Below, one piece after another: positions 1-7,014 of a stretch of DNA of 9,847 nt. The position numbers and the translations under genes are program-made. The stretch covers positions 1-9,847 of the forward strand of contig CAMIVJ010000078.1 of NCBI GenBank assembly GCA_946401765.1, read 5' to 3'. Under the pieces are notes generated by a model. The model ran no database searches. It was not told the origin of the DNA and saw only the letters and a program-made list of their open reading frames with translations. Position 1 is the stretch's first letter, and each line of letters opens with the position of its first letter. The DNA is from an uncultured bacterium (lineage in GTDB: Bacteria > Verrucomicrobiota > Kiritimatiellia > RFP12 > UBA1067).

Positions 1-725
1 AAGTCGTCCGGCAGCTTCTGGTGGATGGTGTTCTCGATCACCCTGCGCCCGGCGAAGCCGATGAGCGCCTTGGGCTCGGTTATGTTGACGTCGCCCAGCA
101 TGGCGAACGACGCCGATACGCCGCCGGTCGTAGGATCGGTGAGCACGCTGATGTACGGCAGGCCCGCCTCCTTCACGCGCCCCACGGCGGCCGCGGTCTT
201 GGCCATCTGCATGAGCGAGAGGATGCCCTCGTGCATGCGCGCGCCGCCCGACGCGGAGCATATCACGAGCGGACGCCTCTCGGCGATCGCCTGCTCGCAC
301 GCGCGGGCGATGCGCTCGCCCGTGCCCGTTCCAAGCGACCCTCCCATGAACGAGAAGTCCATCACGCCCAGCATCACCGGCACGCCCCCCATCTCGGCAG
401 TGCCCATCACCACGCTTTCCTTCTCGCCGGTCTTCGCGATCGTGGAATCCACCTTCGTCTTGTACGGACCCGTCGCGTCGTGGAAGTCAAGATGGTCCGA
501 ATAGCTCACCTCGCGGAACACCTCCGCGAACGTCCCCTCGTCCGCAAGCTGAGCAATGCGCGCGCGCGCGCCGAGGCGGCCGTGGTATCCGCACGCCGGG
601 CAGATGCAGTTGTTGGCCTTCCATTCGTCCTTCGCCACGTAGCTGCGGCAGCGCGGACACACCTGCCACAGCGCCTGCGCAGGGGGAATCTTCGCCTTCT
701 CGGCCTTTTTCTCGAACCATCCCAT
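1..725 (-). CDS. accD: Acetyl-CoA carboxylase carboxyltransferase subunit beta (partial, 3' end outside window)
   Basis: This is the beta subunit of the carboxyltransferase of acetyl-CoA carboxylase, which with AccA transfers the carboxyl group from biotin-BCCP to acetyl-CoA to give malonyl-CoA for fatty-acid synthesis in the cytoplasm. 241 codons are visible from ATG 725-723; E. coli AccD has about 304 residues, so the C-terminus is lost at the window edge. A four-cysteine zinc ribbon is intact (C23-x2-C26-x15-C42-x2-C45). The crotonase-fold core carries the family signatures FMGGS (126-130), SASGGARM (157-164), GLPYISVLTDPT (188-199), GGVSASFAMLGD (201-212) and EPKALIGFAG (217-226). The start is supported by AGGAG about 9 bases upstream. 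The gene lies after the GH105-DUF4861 gene with a 60-base gap holding its own promoter. Nothing in the visible part looks damaged. Confidence 0.97.
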   Translation of the reverse strand, partial: MGWFEKKAEKAKIPPAQALWQVCPRCRSYVAKDEWKANNCICPACGYHGRLGARARIAQLADEGTFAEVFREVSYSDHLDFHDATGPYKTKVDSTIAKTGEKESVVMGTAEMGGVPVMLGVMDFSFMGGSLGTGTGERIARACEQAIAERRPLVICSASGGARMHEGILSLMQMAKTAAAVGRVKEAGLPYISVLTDPTTGGVSASFAMLGDVNITEPKALIGFAGRRVIENTIHQKLPDD

Positions 726-760
726 TTCAATCGACTCCTGTTTGGGAAACAAGTGCTGAC

Positions 761-789
761 ATTCTACCAAATCCGCGCGTTTTTCTCAA
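761..789 (-). promoter_or_regulatory. Candidate sigma70-type promoter for accD
   Basis: On the minus strand there is a -35 box TTGAGA (784-789), exactly 17 bases of spacer, and a -10 box TAGAAT (761-766); each box matches consensus at 5 of 6 positions. Transcription would start near 754, giving a leader of about 29 bases with AGGAG before the accD ATG. The -35 box overlaps the stop codon (786-788) of the upstream hydrolase gene. This suggests that accD can be transcribed independently of the secreted hydrolase. It is sequence-only evidence. Confidence 0.6.
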
Positions 790-3005
790 TGCACATCGAC
801 GGAAATCGGCTTGAGCGCGGCGTCCCGCTCGCGCTCCACACACTCGGCCCACTGCCGGGCGTCAAGCACCTCCCCGCGTCCGGTCCACGCCTGGCCGGCC
901 CACCACGCGAACCGTTCGCCGTCCTTCACCTTCCGCACGAGCAGCAGGTCGCCCTCGTCCGTCGTCTGAAGCGCGGCCTCGCCCGGCGTGAACACCGCGG
1001 TGAGAATCGACGTACGGTCCTTCATACGCGGCTCGAAGTTGGCGATCCACCCCTTGTCGGGACGCGCCGTCACCTCGCCGTTGTGCTCCTTCTGCGCCGA
1101 GACGTTCACCCCCGGCCCGCCCAGCACTTCCTTGGCGCCCTTTATCCTGAACGTGGCCGCGTGCTTCGTGAAGCGACTTCCCCTGTCGAGCGTCACCACG
1201 CGCGTCTCCTCCACGCTCACGCCGTCGCCGCAGTCCACAGGCGCGTACGTCACCTCGAACGCAGTGCGAACAGGTCCCGTGGCGATGCGCCGCTGCGTCT
1301 TCCAGTTGCCTGCTGCGAACGCCTTTCCGCCACGCCACACGGCGAAGCCGCCCGCGCCGCGGGCCGTGCCCACCTTGTAGGCGTCCATGCCCTCGCCGGA
1401 GTCCTTGTGGTAGTGGCCGAGCTTCAGCCACTTGTCGATGATGGGATAACGCACCTTCTTGCTCCACACGTCTATTCCGCTCGAGACGAGCCCCTCGCCC
1501 TTCGGCGGCGGCTGTGAGACTCCCGGGCCGTATATGCGCCATGCGGCCTTGTCGTTCTCCCAGAGGTAGTCGTCGAGGCGGTCCGGCGCGTGACGGCCGA
1601 AGCAAACGGCCGTCATGTCGGGACGCTTCAGCGACGAGTCGTTGAACACGCGGAACTCGCGCGTGACGCCCGCCACAAACGTCGATGAGAAAATCAGCTT
1701 GTCTGGCGCACCATCTCCGTCGTCGTCCCACAACTGGTGCGGCAGCGACGCGCCGTCGCGCAGATCAAACACCACGAGGTCCTTCTCGGCAAGGCCGAGC
1801 GTTTTCCAGTCAACCTCCACCGTGGCCACCCTGTAGCGCGCCACGGGCGCCACGCGCACGCGCTTCGCGTCGCGGTGTGCCGCCAGCACTGCGTATTTGC
1901 GGATCTCGCTTGCCGCGAGCAGAAAGCCGCCCGCCGCGTACGTCTCGGTGGAGTTTGCGCCGAAGTCGTTCTCCGGACGCTCCCCGATGGGCTGCACCCA
2001 TCCGAAGCGTCCTTCCTCGTTCGTGCTTCTGCACATCGCCGTCCAGGCCCTCTTGACGCACGGCAGATAGTCGCCTTCGTCGAGAAGGCCGTTGTTCACT
2101 CCCCACATGAACGCATAGCAGAAGAACGCCGTGCCGCTCATCTCCGGCAGGTCGGGATTCTTCTGGTCGAGAAGGCTCGGGCCCCACGCGCCGTCCGAGC
2201 GCTGGAGCGTCTTCACCTTTTCGCACATCTCCTTGAAAAGACCCTCGAACCATGGGCGCGTGCGGAGATCGTCGGGCAGCTCGCGAATGACGAGCGGAAG
2301 CCCTGCGAGCACCCATCCCATGCCGCGGCCCCAGAACGTCTTCTCGCCGCCGGGCGTCTTCTTGTCGACGAAGTTCGCGTCGCGGTAGAAGAGATGCGCG
2401 TCACGGTCGAAGAGGCGCGCGTGAGTGGCGCGGTACTCGCTTATCATGAAGTCGCGGTAGCGGTCGTCGCCGGTCATTGCGGCGAGCTTGGCCCAGGAGG
2501 GAGGCGCCATGAAGAGCGCGTCGCACCAGCTCCAGCGGTCCCAGTTCAGCACGAAGCGTCCGCTCGCGCCTACGCGGCGGGCGAGAGGTGAGCGCACGCG
2601 CGCGCCGAGAATGAAGTCGCACGTCGAGCGGTATGGAGCGAGGGCGGCGGGATTGTCGTCCGCACGCGCGATCTCGAGCCATGCCTGGGCGATGCAGTGC
2701 GAGTTCGCGTCGTACATGCGGTCGTCTGGCTTCCAGGAATATCCGGCGCCGCGTTCGCGCACGACGTCGAGATATGGAAGCGCGGGATCGGCGAGCCCGA
2801 ACGCCACGAGGCCTGCATAGAACGCGCCGTAGCTCCAGTCCTTGTGGTTGGCGCGCATCGGGTGCGCGATCATCCAGTCGGCCACCTTGCAGCCGTTGGA
2901 GGCCACCGTGGCGGCGTCAAAGGCGTCCGGCAGCTGCGCGGCGGCGCACAGCGATGCGGCGGCGGCGATGGACGACAGGAAAAAGCGAGGCGATCTGGAC
3001 TTCAT
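786..3005 (-). CDS. Secreted GH88/GH105-family unsaturated uronyl hydrolase fused to a DUF4861 domain
   Basis: 739 aa. Residues 1-23 look like a signal peptide (basic start, then Leu/Ala-rich core), so the protein is probably exported. Residues about 35-375 resemble the (alpha/alpha)6-barrel GH105 family, which removes the unsaturated uronic acid left at oligosaccharide ends by polysaccharide lyases (rhamnogalacturonan, pectin or ulvan-type substrates). Matching features are WSWCDALFMAPP (158-169), with D162 in the place of the catalytic Asp of YteR-like enzymes, FWGRGMGWV (224-232) and EMSGTAFF (288-295). Residues about 395-739 match DUF4861, with DDDGDGAPD (427-435, a calcium-loop-like motif), ENDKAAWRIYGPG (483-495) and SGIDVWSKKVRYPIIDKW (509-526). 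AAAGGAG lies 8 bases before the ATG. It sits 88 bases after tsf, with no apparent link to translation. The exact substrate is not readable. DUF4861 may be a second catalytic or a binding module. Confidence 0.88.
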   Translation of the reverse strand: MKSRSPRFFLSSIAAAASLCAAAQLPDAFDAATVASNGCKVADWMIAHPMRANHKDWSYGAFYAGLVAFGLADPALPYLDVVRERGAGYSWKPDDRMYDANSHCIAQAWLEIARADDNPAALAPYRSTCDFILGARVRSPLARRVGASGRFVLNWDRWSWCDALFMAPPSWAKLAAMTGDDRYRDFMISEYRATHARLFDRDAHLFYRDANFVDKKTPGGEKTFWGRGMGWVLAGLPLVIRELPDDLRTRPWFEGLFKEMCEKVKTLQRSDGAWGPSLLDQKNPDLPEMSGTAFFCYAFMWGVNNGLLDEGDYLPCVKRAWTAMCRSTNEEGRFGWVQPIGERPENDFGANSTETYAAGGFLLAASEIRKYAVLAAHRDAKRVRVAPVARYRVATVEVDWKTLGLAEKDLVVFDLRDGASLPHQLWDDDGDGAPDKLIFSSTFVAGVTREFRVFNDSSLKRPDMTAVCFGRHAPDRLDDYLWENDKAAWRIYGPGVSQPPPKGEGLVSSGIDVWSKKVRYPIIDKWLKLGHYHKDSGEGMDAYKVGTARGAGGFAVWRGGKAFAAGNWKTQRRIATGPVRTAFEVTYAPVDCGDGVSVEETRVVTLDRGSRFTKHAATFRIKGAKEVLGGPGVNVSAQKEHNGEVTARPDKGWIANFEPRMKDRTSILTAVFTPGEAALQTTDEGDLLLVRKVKDGERFAWWAGQAWTGRGEVLDARQWAECVERERDAALKPISVDVH

Positions 3006-3029
3006 GGCGTACGCTCCTTTATGCCAGCG

Positions 3030-3063
3030 GGGTGCCGCAGACCTTCAACGGCCGGCGGCACCC
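3030..3063 (-). terminator. Strong hairpin between tsf and the GH105 gene (possible terminator or attenuator)
   Basis: A perfect 9-bp inverted repeat, GGGTGCCGC at 3030-3038 and GCGGCACCC at 3055-3063, continues after one mismatch into four more pairs (one G-T on the minus strand), leaving a 6-base loop. It begins about 30 bases after the tsf stop codon and ends about 10 bases before the Shine-Dalgarno of the hydrolase gene. No T-run follows on the minus strand, so it is not a classic intrinsic terminator. It may end most rpsB-tsf transcripts, protect their 3' end or limit read-through. Confidence 0.45.
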
Positions 3064-3093
3064 TCACTAGTCGGTTCAAGATGCGGCGCGGCG

Positions 3094-3930
3094 TTAGGCG
3101 CCGAGCTGGAAGCGGGCGAAGCGCTTCACCGTCACCGGCGCGCCGATGGTCTTGGCGACGCCGTCAAGGTACTTCTCGACGGTCAGGTCGCCATCGGCCA
3201 CGTATTCCTGCTTGAGGAGGCAGATCTGCGTGCAGAACTTGGCGGCCATGCCCTTCTTGATTCCGGCGAGCGCCTGTTCGGGCGGAAGCTTGCCCTTCTG
3301 CTCCTTGAGGGCGTTGAGCTTCACCTCGAGCTCGGCGTCGATCTCGGCCTGGGGCACGTCGGAGGGCTGGATGTAGCGAGGGGCGTTGGCCGCCACCTGC
3401 AGGCACACCATGTGGGCCGCCTCGGCGAGTTCGGGGGCGTCGGCCTTGTCGCAGCCGAGCTCCACGAGAACGCCGATCTTGCCGCCCATGTGGATGTAGC
3501 CGCTGAGGACGCCCGCGCCTTCGAGCGTGTAGCGCTCCTGACGGCGGATCTTCACGTTCTCGCCCGTCTTCGTGAGCAGCATCTTGTAGTCGTCGGCCAG
3601 CGTCTCCTCGATGTTCTTGCCTTCGAGGGCCACCTTGGCGGCCTTGGCGCAGAACTCCTTGTAGGCGTCGGTGTTGGCCACGAAGTCGGTCTCGCAGTTG
3701 ACCTCGGCGAGGGCCATCGTCTTCTTGTCGTCGGCTTCGGCGAGGGCCACGATGCCCTGCTTGGACTCCTTGTCCACGCGCTTGGCCGCGACGGCGAGGC
3801 CCTTCTCGCGCAGGTACTTCACGGCGGCGTCCATGTCGCCGTTCGAGGCGATCAGAGCCTCCTTGCACGCGCCCATTCCGGCGGCCGTGGCTTCGCGCAG
3901 TTCCTTGATCTGGTTGATTGTGACTGTCAT
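3094..3930 (-). CDS. tsf: Translation elongation factor Ts
   Basis: 278 aa, close to the 283 of E. coli EF-Ts. It is the cytoplasmic nucleotide-exchange factor that releases GDP from EF-Tu. The N-terminal UBA-like module carries LREATAAGMGACKEAL (11-26), and the core has the EF-Tu-contacting motif NCETDFVAN (78-86), with the TDF triplet at 81-83. SGYIHMGGKIGVLVEL (143-158) and the C-terminal CLLKQEYVAD (237-246) are also typical. The ATG at 3930 is preceded by TAAGG, 6 bases upstream. It follows rpsB by 40 bases with no visible promoter between them, so the two are very probably one transcript, the usual arrangement in bacteria. The usual next gene, pyrH, is not present here; a secreted hydrolase follows instead. 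Confidence 0.97.
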   Translation of the reverse strand: MTVTINQIKELREATAAGMGACKEALIASNGDMDAAVKYLREKGLAVAAKRVDKESKQGIVALAEADDKKTMALAEVNCETDFVANTDAYKEFCAKAAKVALEGKNIEETLADDYKMLLTKTGENVKIRRQERYTLEGAGVLSGYIHMGGKIGVLVELGCDKADAPELAEAAHMVCLQVAANAPRYIQPSDVPQAEIDAELEVKLNALKEQKGKLPPEQALAGIKKGMAAKFCTQICLLKQEYVADGDLTVEKYLDGVAKTIGAPVTVKRFARFQLGA

Positions 3931-3970
3931 TTAAAACCTTACCTTTCTTGTTTAAGCGTTCTCCGCGTCA

Positions 3971-5059
3971 TCATTCGGCCGCAGGCGCCTCGGCCGCGGG
4001 GGCTTCCGCTGCGGGGGCTTCGGCCGGCGCTTCCTCGACGGGAGCGGCGGTGTTCTGGGCGTCGACGGCGGCCTGGGCCTCCGCAACCTTCTCCTGGCGC
4101 TTGGCGGCCAGCGCCTCGCGGGCCTTGGCCTCGGCGGCCTCCTTGGCCTTGCGCGCAGCCTGCTTCACGTCGCTGGAGACGCCAGGGCCCTTCGGCGCCT
4201 TGGCGGCACGAGCGCCCTTGGCATCGTCCTTGGCGGCGGCGTCGGCGGCCTTGCGGGCGGCCTTGCGCTCCTGGCGAGCGGCCTTCTCCTGCTCCTCGCG
4301 CTCCTTGCGCTCCTGCGCGCGCTTCTCGGCCTCAGCGGCCGCGGCGGCGGCGTATTCGGCGTTGGCCGCCTTGATCACCTTCACAATGCCGTTGACGATG
4401 AGCTCGATGCCACGCACGGAATCGTCGTTGCCGGGAATCACGTAGTCGATCGGCTCGGGATCGGCATTGGTGTCGGTGATGGCGACGATCGGAATGCCGA
4501 GGCGGGCGGCCTCCTTGACGGCGTTGGCCTCACGCACCACGTCCACGATGAACACGGCGCCGGGCTTCTGCTCCATGTCGGCGACGCCGGTGAGGTTCTT
4601 CTCGAGCTTGGCGAGCTCGCGGCGGAGCATCGAGTTCTCCTGCTTGTGCACGGAGAGCACGCCGTTGTTCTTCGCGCCCTGCGCCTGAAGCGACTTCATG
4701 CGCTTCACGCTGCCGCGGATCGTCTGGGCGTTGGTGAGAGTGCCGCCGAGCCAGCGCTCGGTCATGTAGTACTGCTCGCACTCCTCGGCCGCCTGCTTCA
4801 CAATCTCCTGCGCCTGCTTCTTCGTGGCGACGAAGAGGATCTTCTTGCCGTCGAGAACCGTCTTCTTCACGAACTCGGCAGCCTCGTCGATGAACGTGAC
4901 GGTCTGCGTGAGGTCGATGATGTGGATGCCGTTGCGCTTGTCGAAGATGTAGGGCTTCATCTTGGGATTCCAGCGCTTCGTCTGGTGGCCGAAGTGCAGA
5001 CCCGCGTCGAAGAGGTCCTTGAGCGTAAGGCCTGTGGCGGCCGATGTAGGCATGTCCAT
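3971..5059 (-). CDS. rpsB: Small ribosomal subunit protein uS2 with a long Ala/Lys/Glu C-terminal tail
   Basis: 362 aa against about 240 for a typical S2. The core (about 10-235) is well conserved: LKDLFDAGLHFGHQTKRWNPKMKPYI (starting at 13), IIDLTQT (47-53), ILFVATKKQA (74-83), RWLGGTLTN (102-110), GAVFIVDV (167-174) and PIVAITDTNADP (190-201). It binds 16S rRNA on the 30S subunit and recruits S1 in many bacteria. Residues 236-362 are low-complexity: a charged, probably helical stretch rich in Ala, Lys, Arg and Glu, then an acidic Pro/Ala/Glu tail with three EAPAA repeats before the last Glu. ATG at 5059 is preferred because AAAGG lies 11 bases before it; the in-frame ATG two codons later would be at 17 bases. 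tsf follows after 40 bases. Confidence 0.96.
   Translation of the reverse strand: MDMPTSAATGLTLKDLFDAGLHFGHQTKRWNPKMKPYIFDKRNGIHIIDLTQTVTFIDEAAEFVKKTVLDGKKILFVATKKQAQEIVKQAAEECEQYYMTERWLGGTLTNAQTIRGSVKRMKSLQAQGAKNNGVLSVHKQENSMLRRELAKLEKNLTGVADMEQKPGAVFIVDVVREANAVKEAARLGIPIVAITDTNADPEPIDYVIPGNDDSVRGIELIVNGIVKVIKAANAEYAAAAAAEAEKRAQERKEREEQEKAARQERKAARKAADAAAKDDAKGARAAKAPKGPGVSSDVKQAARKAKEAAEAKAREALAAKRQEKVAEAQAAVDAQNTAAPVEEAPAEAPAAEAPAAEAPAAE
3977..4021 (-). repeat. Three 15-base coding repeats (EAPAA) at the end of rpsB
   Basis: Three tandem 15-base units encode Glu-Ala-Pro-Ala-Ala just before the final Glu and stop codon of rpsB; a shortened related unit lies at 4022-4036. The units differ mostly at third codon positions, so the peptide repeat is kept while the DNA drifts. 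Pro/Ala/Glu runs of this kind form flexible, extended tails. Confidence 0.8.
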
Positions 5060-5220
5060 TCTTTTTCTAACCTTTCATGTCCGTTGCGGGATACAGAGGC
5101 ACCCATGCCCCCGTTTTCCCTTGGTTAATCCGCTTTGGCGCGCTGGCCTGGACTCGGCCGGCAACGTCGTTCGCTTCCGCACGGCAACGGCCACCCGGCC
5201 CTTCCGCGCTCGGAAAACAG
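5060..5220 (-). promoter_or_regulatory. Structured 5' leader of rpsB
   Basis: If transcription starts near 5220, the rpsB-tsf mRNA has a leader of about 160 bases, long for so compact a window. No open frame with a convincing start fills it. Several hairpins can be drawn on the transcript: TTCCG/CGGAA with a 4-base loop (5202-5215), a GGCC-GGCC pair just after it, another GGCC pair downstream, and GGCA/TGCC before the Shine-Dalgarno. In other bacteria S2 represses its own operon through the rpsB leader. That makes autoregulation a reasonable guess here, but I do not recognise a known leader motif. Confidence 0.4.
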
Positions 5221-5226
5221 TTGTAT

Positions 5227-5255
5227 AGTTTATCAAAAGACGCCGCTGGATTCAA
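5227..5255 (-). promoter_or_regulatory. Candidate promoter for rpsB-tsf
   Basis: Minus-strand boxes TTGAAT (-35, 5250-5255) and TAAACT (-10, 5227-5232) are separated by exactly 17 bases; each matches consensus at 4 of 6 positions. This is the only AT-rich stretch in the gap before rpsB. An AT-rich palindrome lies directly upstream, where an UP element would sit. An alternative -10, TATACA at 5222-5227, has too long a spacer for this -35. Confidence 0.5.
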
Positions 5256-5260
5256 GAGGG

Positions 5261-5281
5261 CATTTTCAGAATTTGAAAATG
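5261..5281. repeat. AT-rich interrupted palindrome upstream of the rpsB promoter
   Basis: Two perfect 8-base arms, CATTTTCA (5261-5268) and TGAAAATG (5274-5281), flank a 5-base AT-rich centre. Relative to a start near 5220 it covers about -41 to -61. It could be an UP element for a strong ribosomal promoter, a repressor or activator site, or a weak hairpin after the upstream gene. There is no T-run, so an intrinsic terminator is unlikely. Confidence 0.6.
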
Positions 5282-5292
5282 TGGAAATGTTG

Positions 5293-5310
5293 CCAATCCC
5301 AATCTCCAAT
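5293..5310. repeat. Three closely spaced CCAAT pentamers
   Basis: On the plus strand CCAAT occurs at 5293-5297, 5299-5303 and 5306-5310 (ATTGG on the minus strand), within the 3' flank of the 553-aa gene and upstream of the rpsB promoter. The stretch between the stop codon at 5330 and the palindrome at 5281 otherwise holds nothing I can name. Chance is possible for so short a motif. Confidence 0.4.
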
Positions 5311-5329
5311 AGGGCCTCTCCCCGCGAAA

Positions 5330-6991
5330 CTAATGCGAACGTGGGGGAAGAGCCCCCGCCTGTATCTCAAGATAGCCGCCGTTCCATGCTCCAAGCGACG
5401 GAATCTCGACGCGGCAGACGTCGCCGTCGCGGCTGACGGCCAGCGTCTTCGGCTCGCCGCGCATCTCGCGCCAGACGACCTGATTCACGCCGGACGGCAC
5501 CCCGCGCAGACGAAGGCGCAACGGTCCCTGCTCGTCAAGGCGAAGGTTCATGAGAGCCACGTTCCGAAGCGCCCCGTCCGCCGCAACTCGCGGCAGCATC
5601 ATACCGACAAATGGCGATTCCAGAACGGCAGGCGTTCCGCCCGCGCGGGCGTCCAGCGCGTCACGCAGCTTCTGCACTTCGCCGGATGCCGTTCTACAGC
5701 GGTCAAACCCGATTTCCTTTGCGGAAATGCGTCCGCACGACTTGCCAACGCCAATAAGCGTGGGCACGCCCGTCTGCGCGAACCGATAGAGGCGTTCGTA
5801 TCCTGAATCAGCTGTGAATCCGACCGCTGTCGTCCCCTCGCAGGATTTCGCATACGCCCGCAGCACAGGCGCGGCCGCGGCCATCGGACTCAGTCGCGCA
5901 CGAAGATACAGGTCTTCGCTTTCCTTGCCGTAGTTCAGCACAAGCGCGCTTGCGGCGTCCATGCCGTGCACAAGCCCCGTGAAACCCTCCATGATGATGG
6001 TCTGCGCGGACTTCGTTCCGTACGTGCGCGGGAAGCACGCAATCTCGCACGTCCATAGGCCGACCTGCTCTGGATGCGCAAAATCCCTCTTGCACTGCGC
6101 TGACGAAAGGCTTTTCACAATCTGGTCGTTCGGATTGACGTCGTAGTACGCTCCCGCGCCGGGACGGTATCCGACGGGCCTGCCGCCCACTTCATAAAGA
6201 ACGCCTATTATCGCCTCCACCGTGCGTCTGGCGCGTGCGTTGTGCTGAAGCGCAAGCACGGTCTCCGGCGAAGCGGCGTGGAACTCCTCGCCGATGATGC
6301 GGGCAATGGCGGCAATGGAGCGTATCGCGAACTCCTCGTATGCAATGCGCAGCCGCGCATCCTTTCTCGCAGCCGCATCGAGTGTCTTGCGCGTCCACTT
6401 GCCGCCTGTCTCGGCATTGAAATCCGCCACACACCGATCACACCAGCAGCCGTCAAGCGAGCCACGCGTTGCGGGATCGTGGTTGTCAATGCGCAGGTCG
6501 TCGTCGATCCAGAGGCTCGACGGGCACAGCGCCGCATATATGCGCGACATCTGGCGAATGTATTCGAGGAAGCGCGGATCACGAGGACAGTTGCAGCACT
6601 TGTCCTCCACGCCCGTGGAGCCTGTCCATCCTGTCCAGTTGCGTCCCGAATAGTCCTTCCCTTCGGTGAATGGGCCTCCATGGCCTATCGTCGCCTGTAT
6701 CTGGAGGCCGGGCTTCCAGCCGAGTCCACGCACATCATCCATCGCGCGGCGGATTCGCTCCGCGTTCGCACGGTGCGCCTCAAGCTTCGGCATCCCGAAG
6801 CCAGTGCCGAACCATATCTCGTCGCAGAGGCCTGGAACGTCGCGCAGCATTGCAAACGTGCGCGCCCACGCCTCGTCGCTTGACGTGTGGTCGCTCTCCA
6901 GCCTGAACTGCAGCGCGGGATTCCAGCCTGCGTAGCACTGCACGCAAGACACTACGGCGACAACGATGGCAATATTGACAAACGCATTCAT
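5330..6991 (-). CDS. Exported protein resembling TIM-barrel glycosidases, function unknown
   Basis: 553 aa from ATG 6991. The start is chosen because it opens a hydrophobic signal-like segment (residues 4-19, with VVSC at 13-16 as a possible but weak lipobox) and lies 23 bases after the preceding gene; no clear Shine-Dalgarno is visible. Features suggesting a carbohydrate-active barrel are ALQFRLESDH (26-35), GWKPGLQIQATIGHG (91-105), SLWIDDDLRIDNHD (159-172), a CWCDRC cluster (182-187), LWTCEIACF (312-320) with a candidate acid residue E316, and EGFTGLVHGMDAASALVLNYG (335-355). The C-terminal part (about 450-545) looks beta-rich, as in accessory domains of such enzymes. I cannot assign a GH family or substrate. 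Many cysteines fit an exported, disulfide-bearing or metal-binding protein. It is followed by rpsB. Confidence 0.8.
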   Translation of the reverse strand: MNAFVNIAIVVAVVSCVQCYAGWNPALQFRLESDHTSSDEAWARTFAMLRDVPGLCDEIWFGTGFGMPKLEAHRANAERIRRAMDDVRGLGWKPGLQIQATIGHGGPFTEGKDYSGRNWTGWTGSTGVEDKCCNCPRDPRFLEYIRQMSRIYAALCPSSLWIDDDLRIDNHDPATRGSLDGCWCDRCVADFNAETGGKWTRKTLDAAARKDARLRIAYEEFAIRSIAAIARIIGEEFHAASPETVLALQHNARARRTVEAIIGVLYEVGGRPVGYRPGAGAYYDVNPNDQIVKSLSSAQCKRDFAHPEQVGLWTCEIACFPRTYGTKSAQTIIMEGFTGLVHGMDAASALVLNYGKESEDLYLRARLSPMAAAAPVLRAYAKSCEGTTAVGFTADSGYERLYRFAQTGVPTLIGVGKSCGRISAKEIGFDRCRTASGEVQKLRDALDARAGGTPAVLESPFVGMMLPRVAADGALRNVALMNLRLDEQGPLRLRLRGVPSGVNQVVWREMRGEPKTLAVSRDGDVCRVEIPSLGAWNGGYLEIQAGALPPRSH

Positions 6992-7014
6992 ACGGTCACG
7001 TTTTCGGCTGGCGC

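Noticed and set aside
21..1517. Long plus-strand open frames opposite accD and the GH105 gene, including those at 1737-2591 and 2842-4374
   Set aside because: They are Arg/His/Ala-rich antisense frames typical of GC-rich DNA, run across gene boundaries, and lie opposite genes with clear family motifs.
5060..5329. tRNA or other known RNA gene in the largest gene-free gap
   Set aside because: No cloverleaf, T-loop GTTCRA signature or CCA-type end could be found; the hairpins fit a leader better.
5343..5357. GGGGG/CCCCC hairpin near the end of the 553-aa gene as a terminator
   Set aside because: It lies inside the coding sequence, has only 5 pairs and no T-run follows.
5330..6991. Lipoprotein assignment for the exported protein from VVSC at residues 13-16
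   Set aside because: The N-terminus lacks the basic residues expected before a lipoprotein signal core and the lipobox is imperfect; kept only as a possibility.
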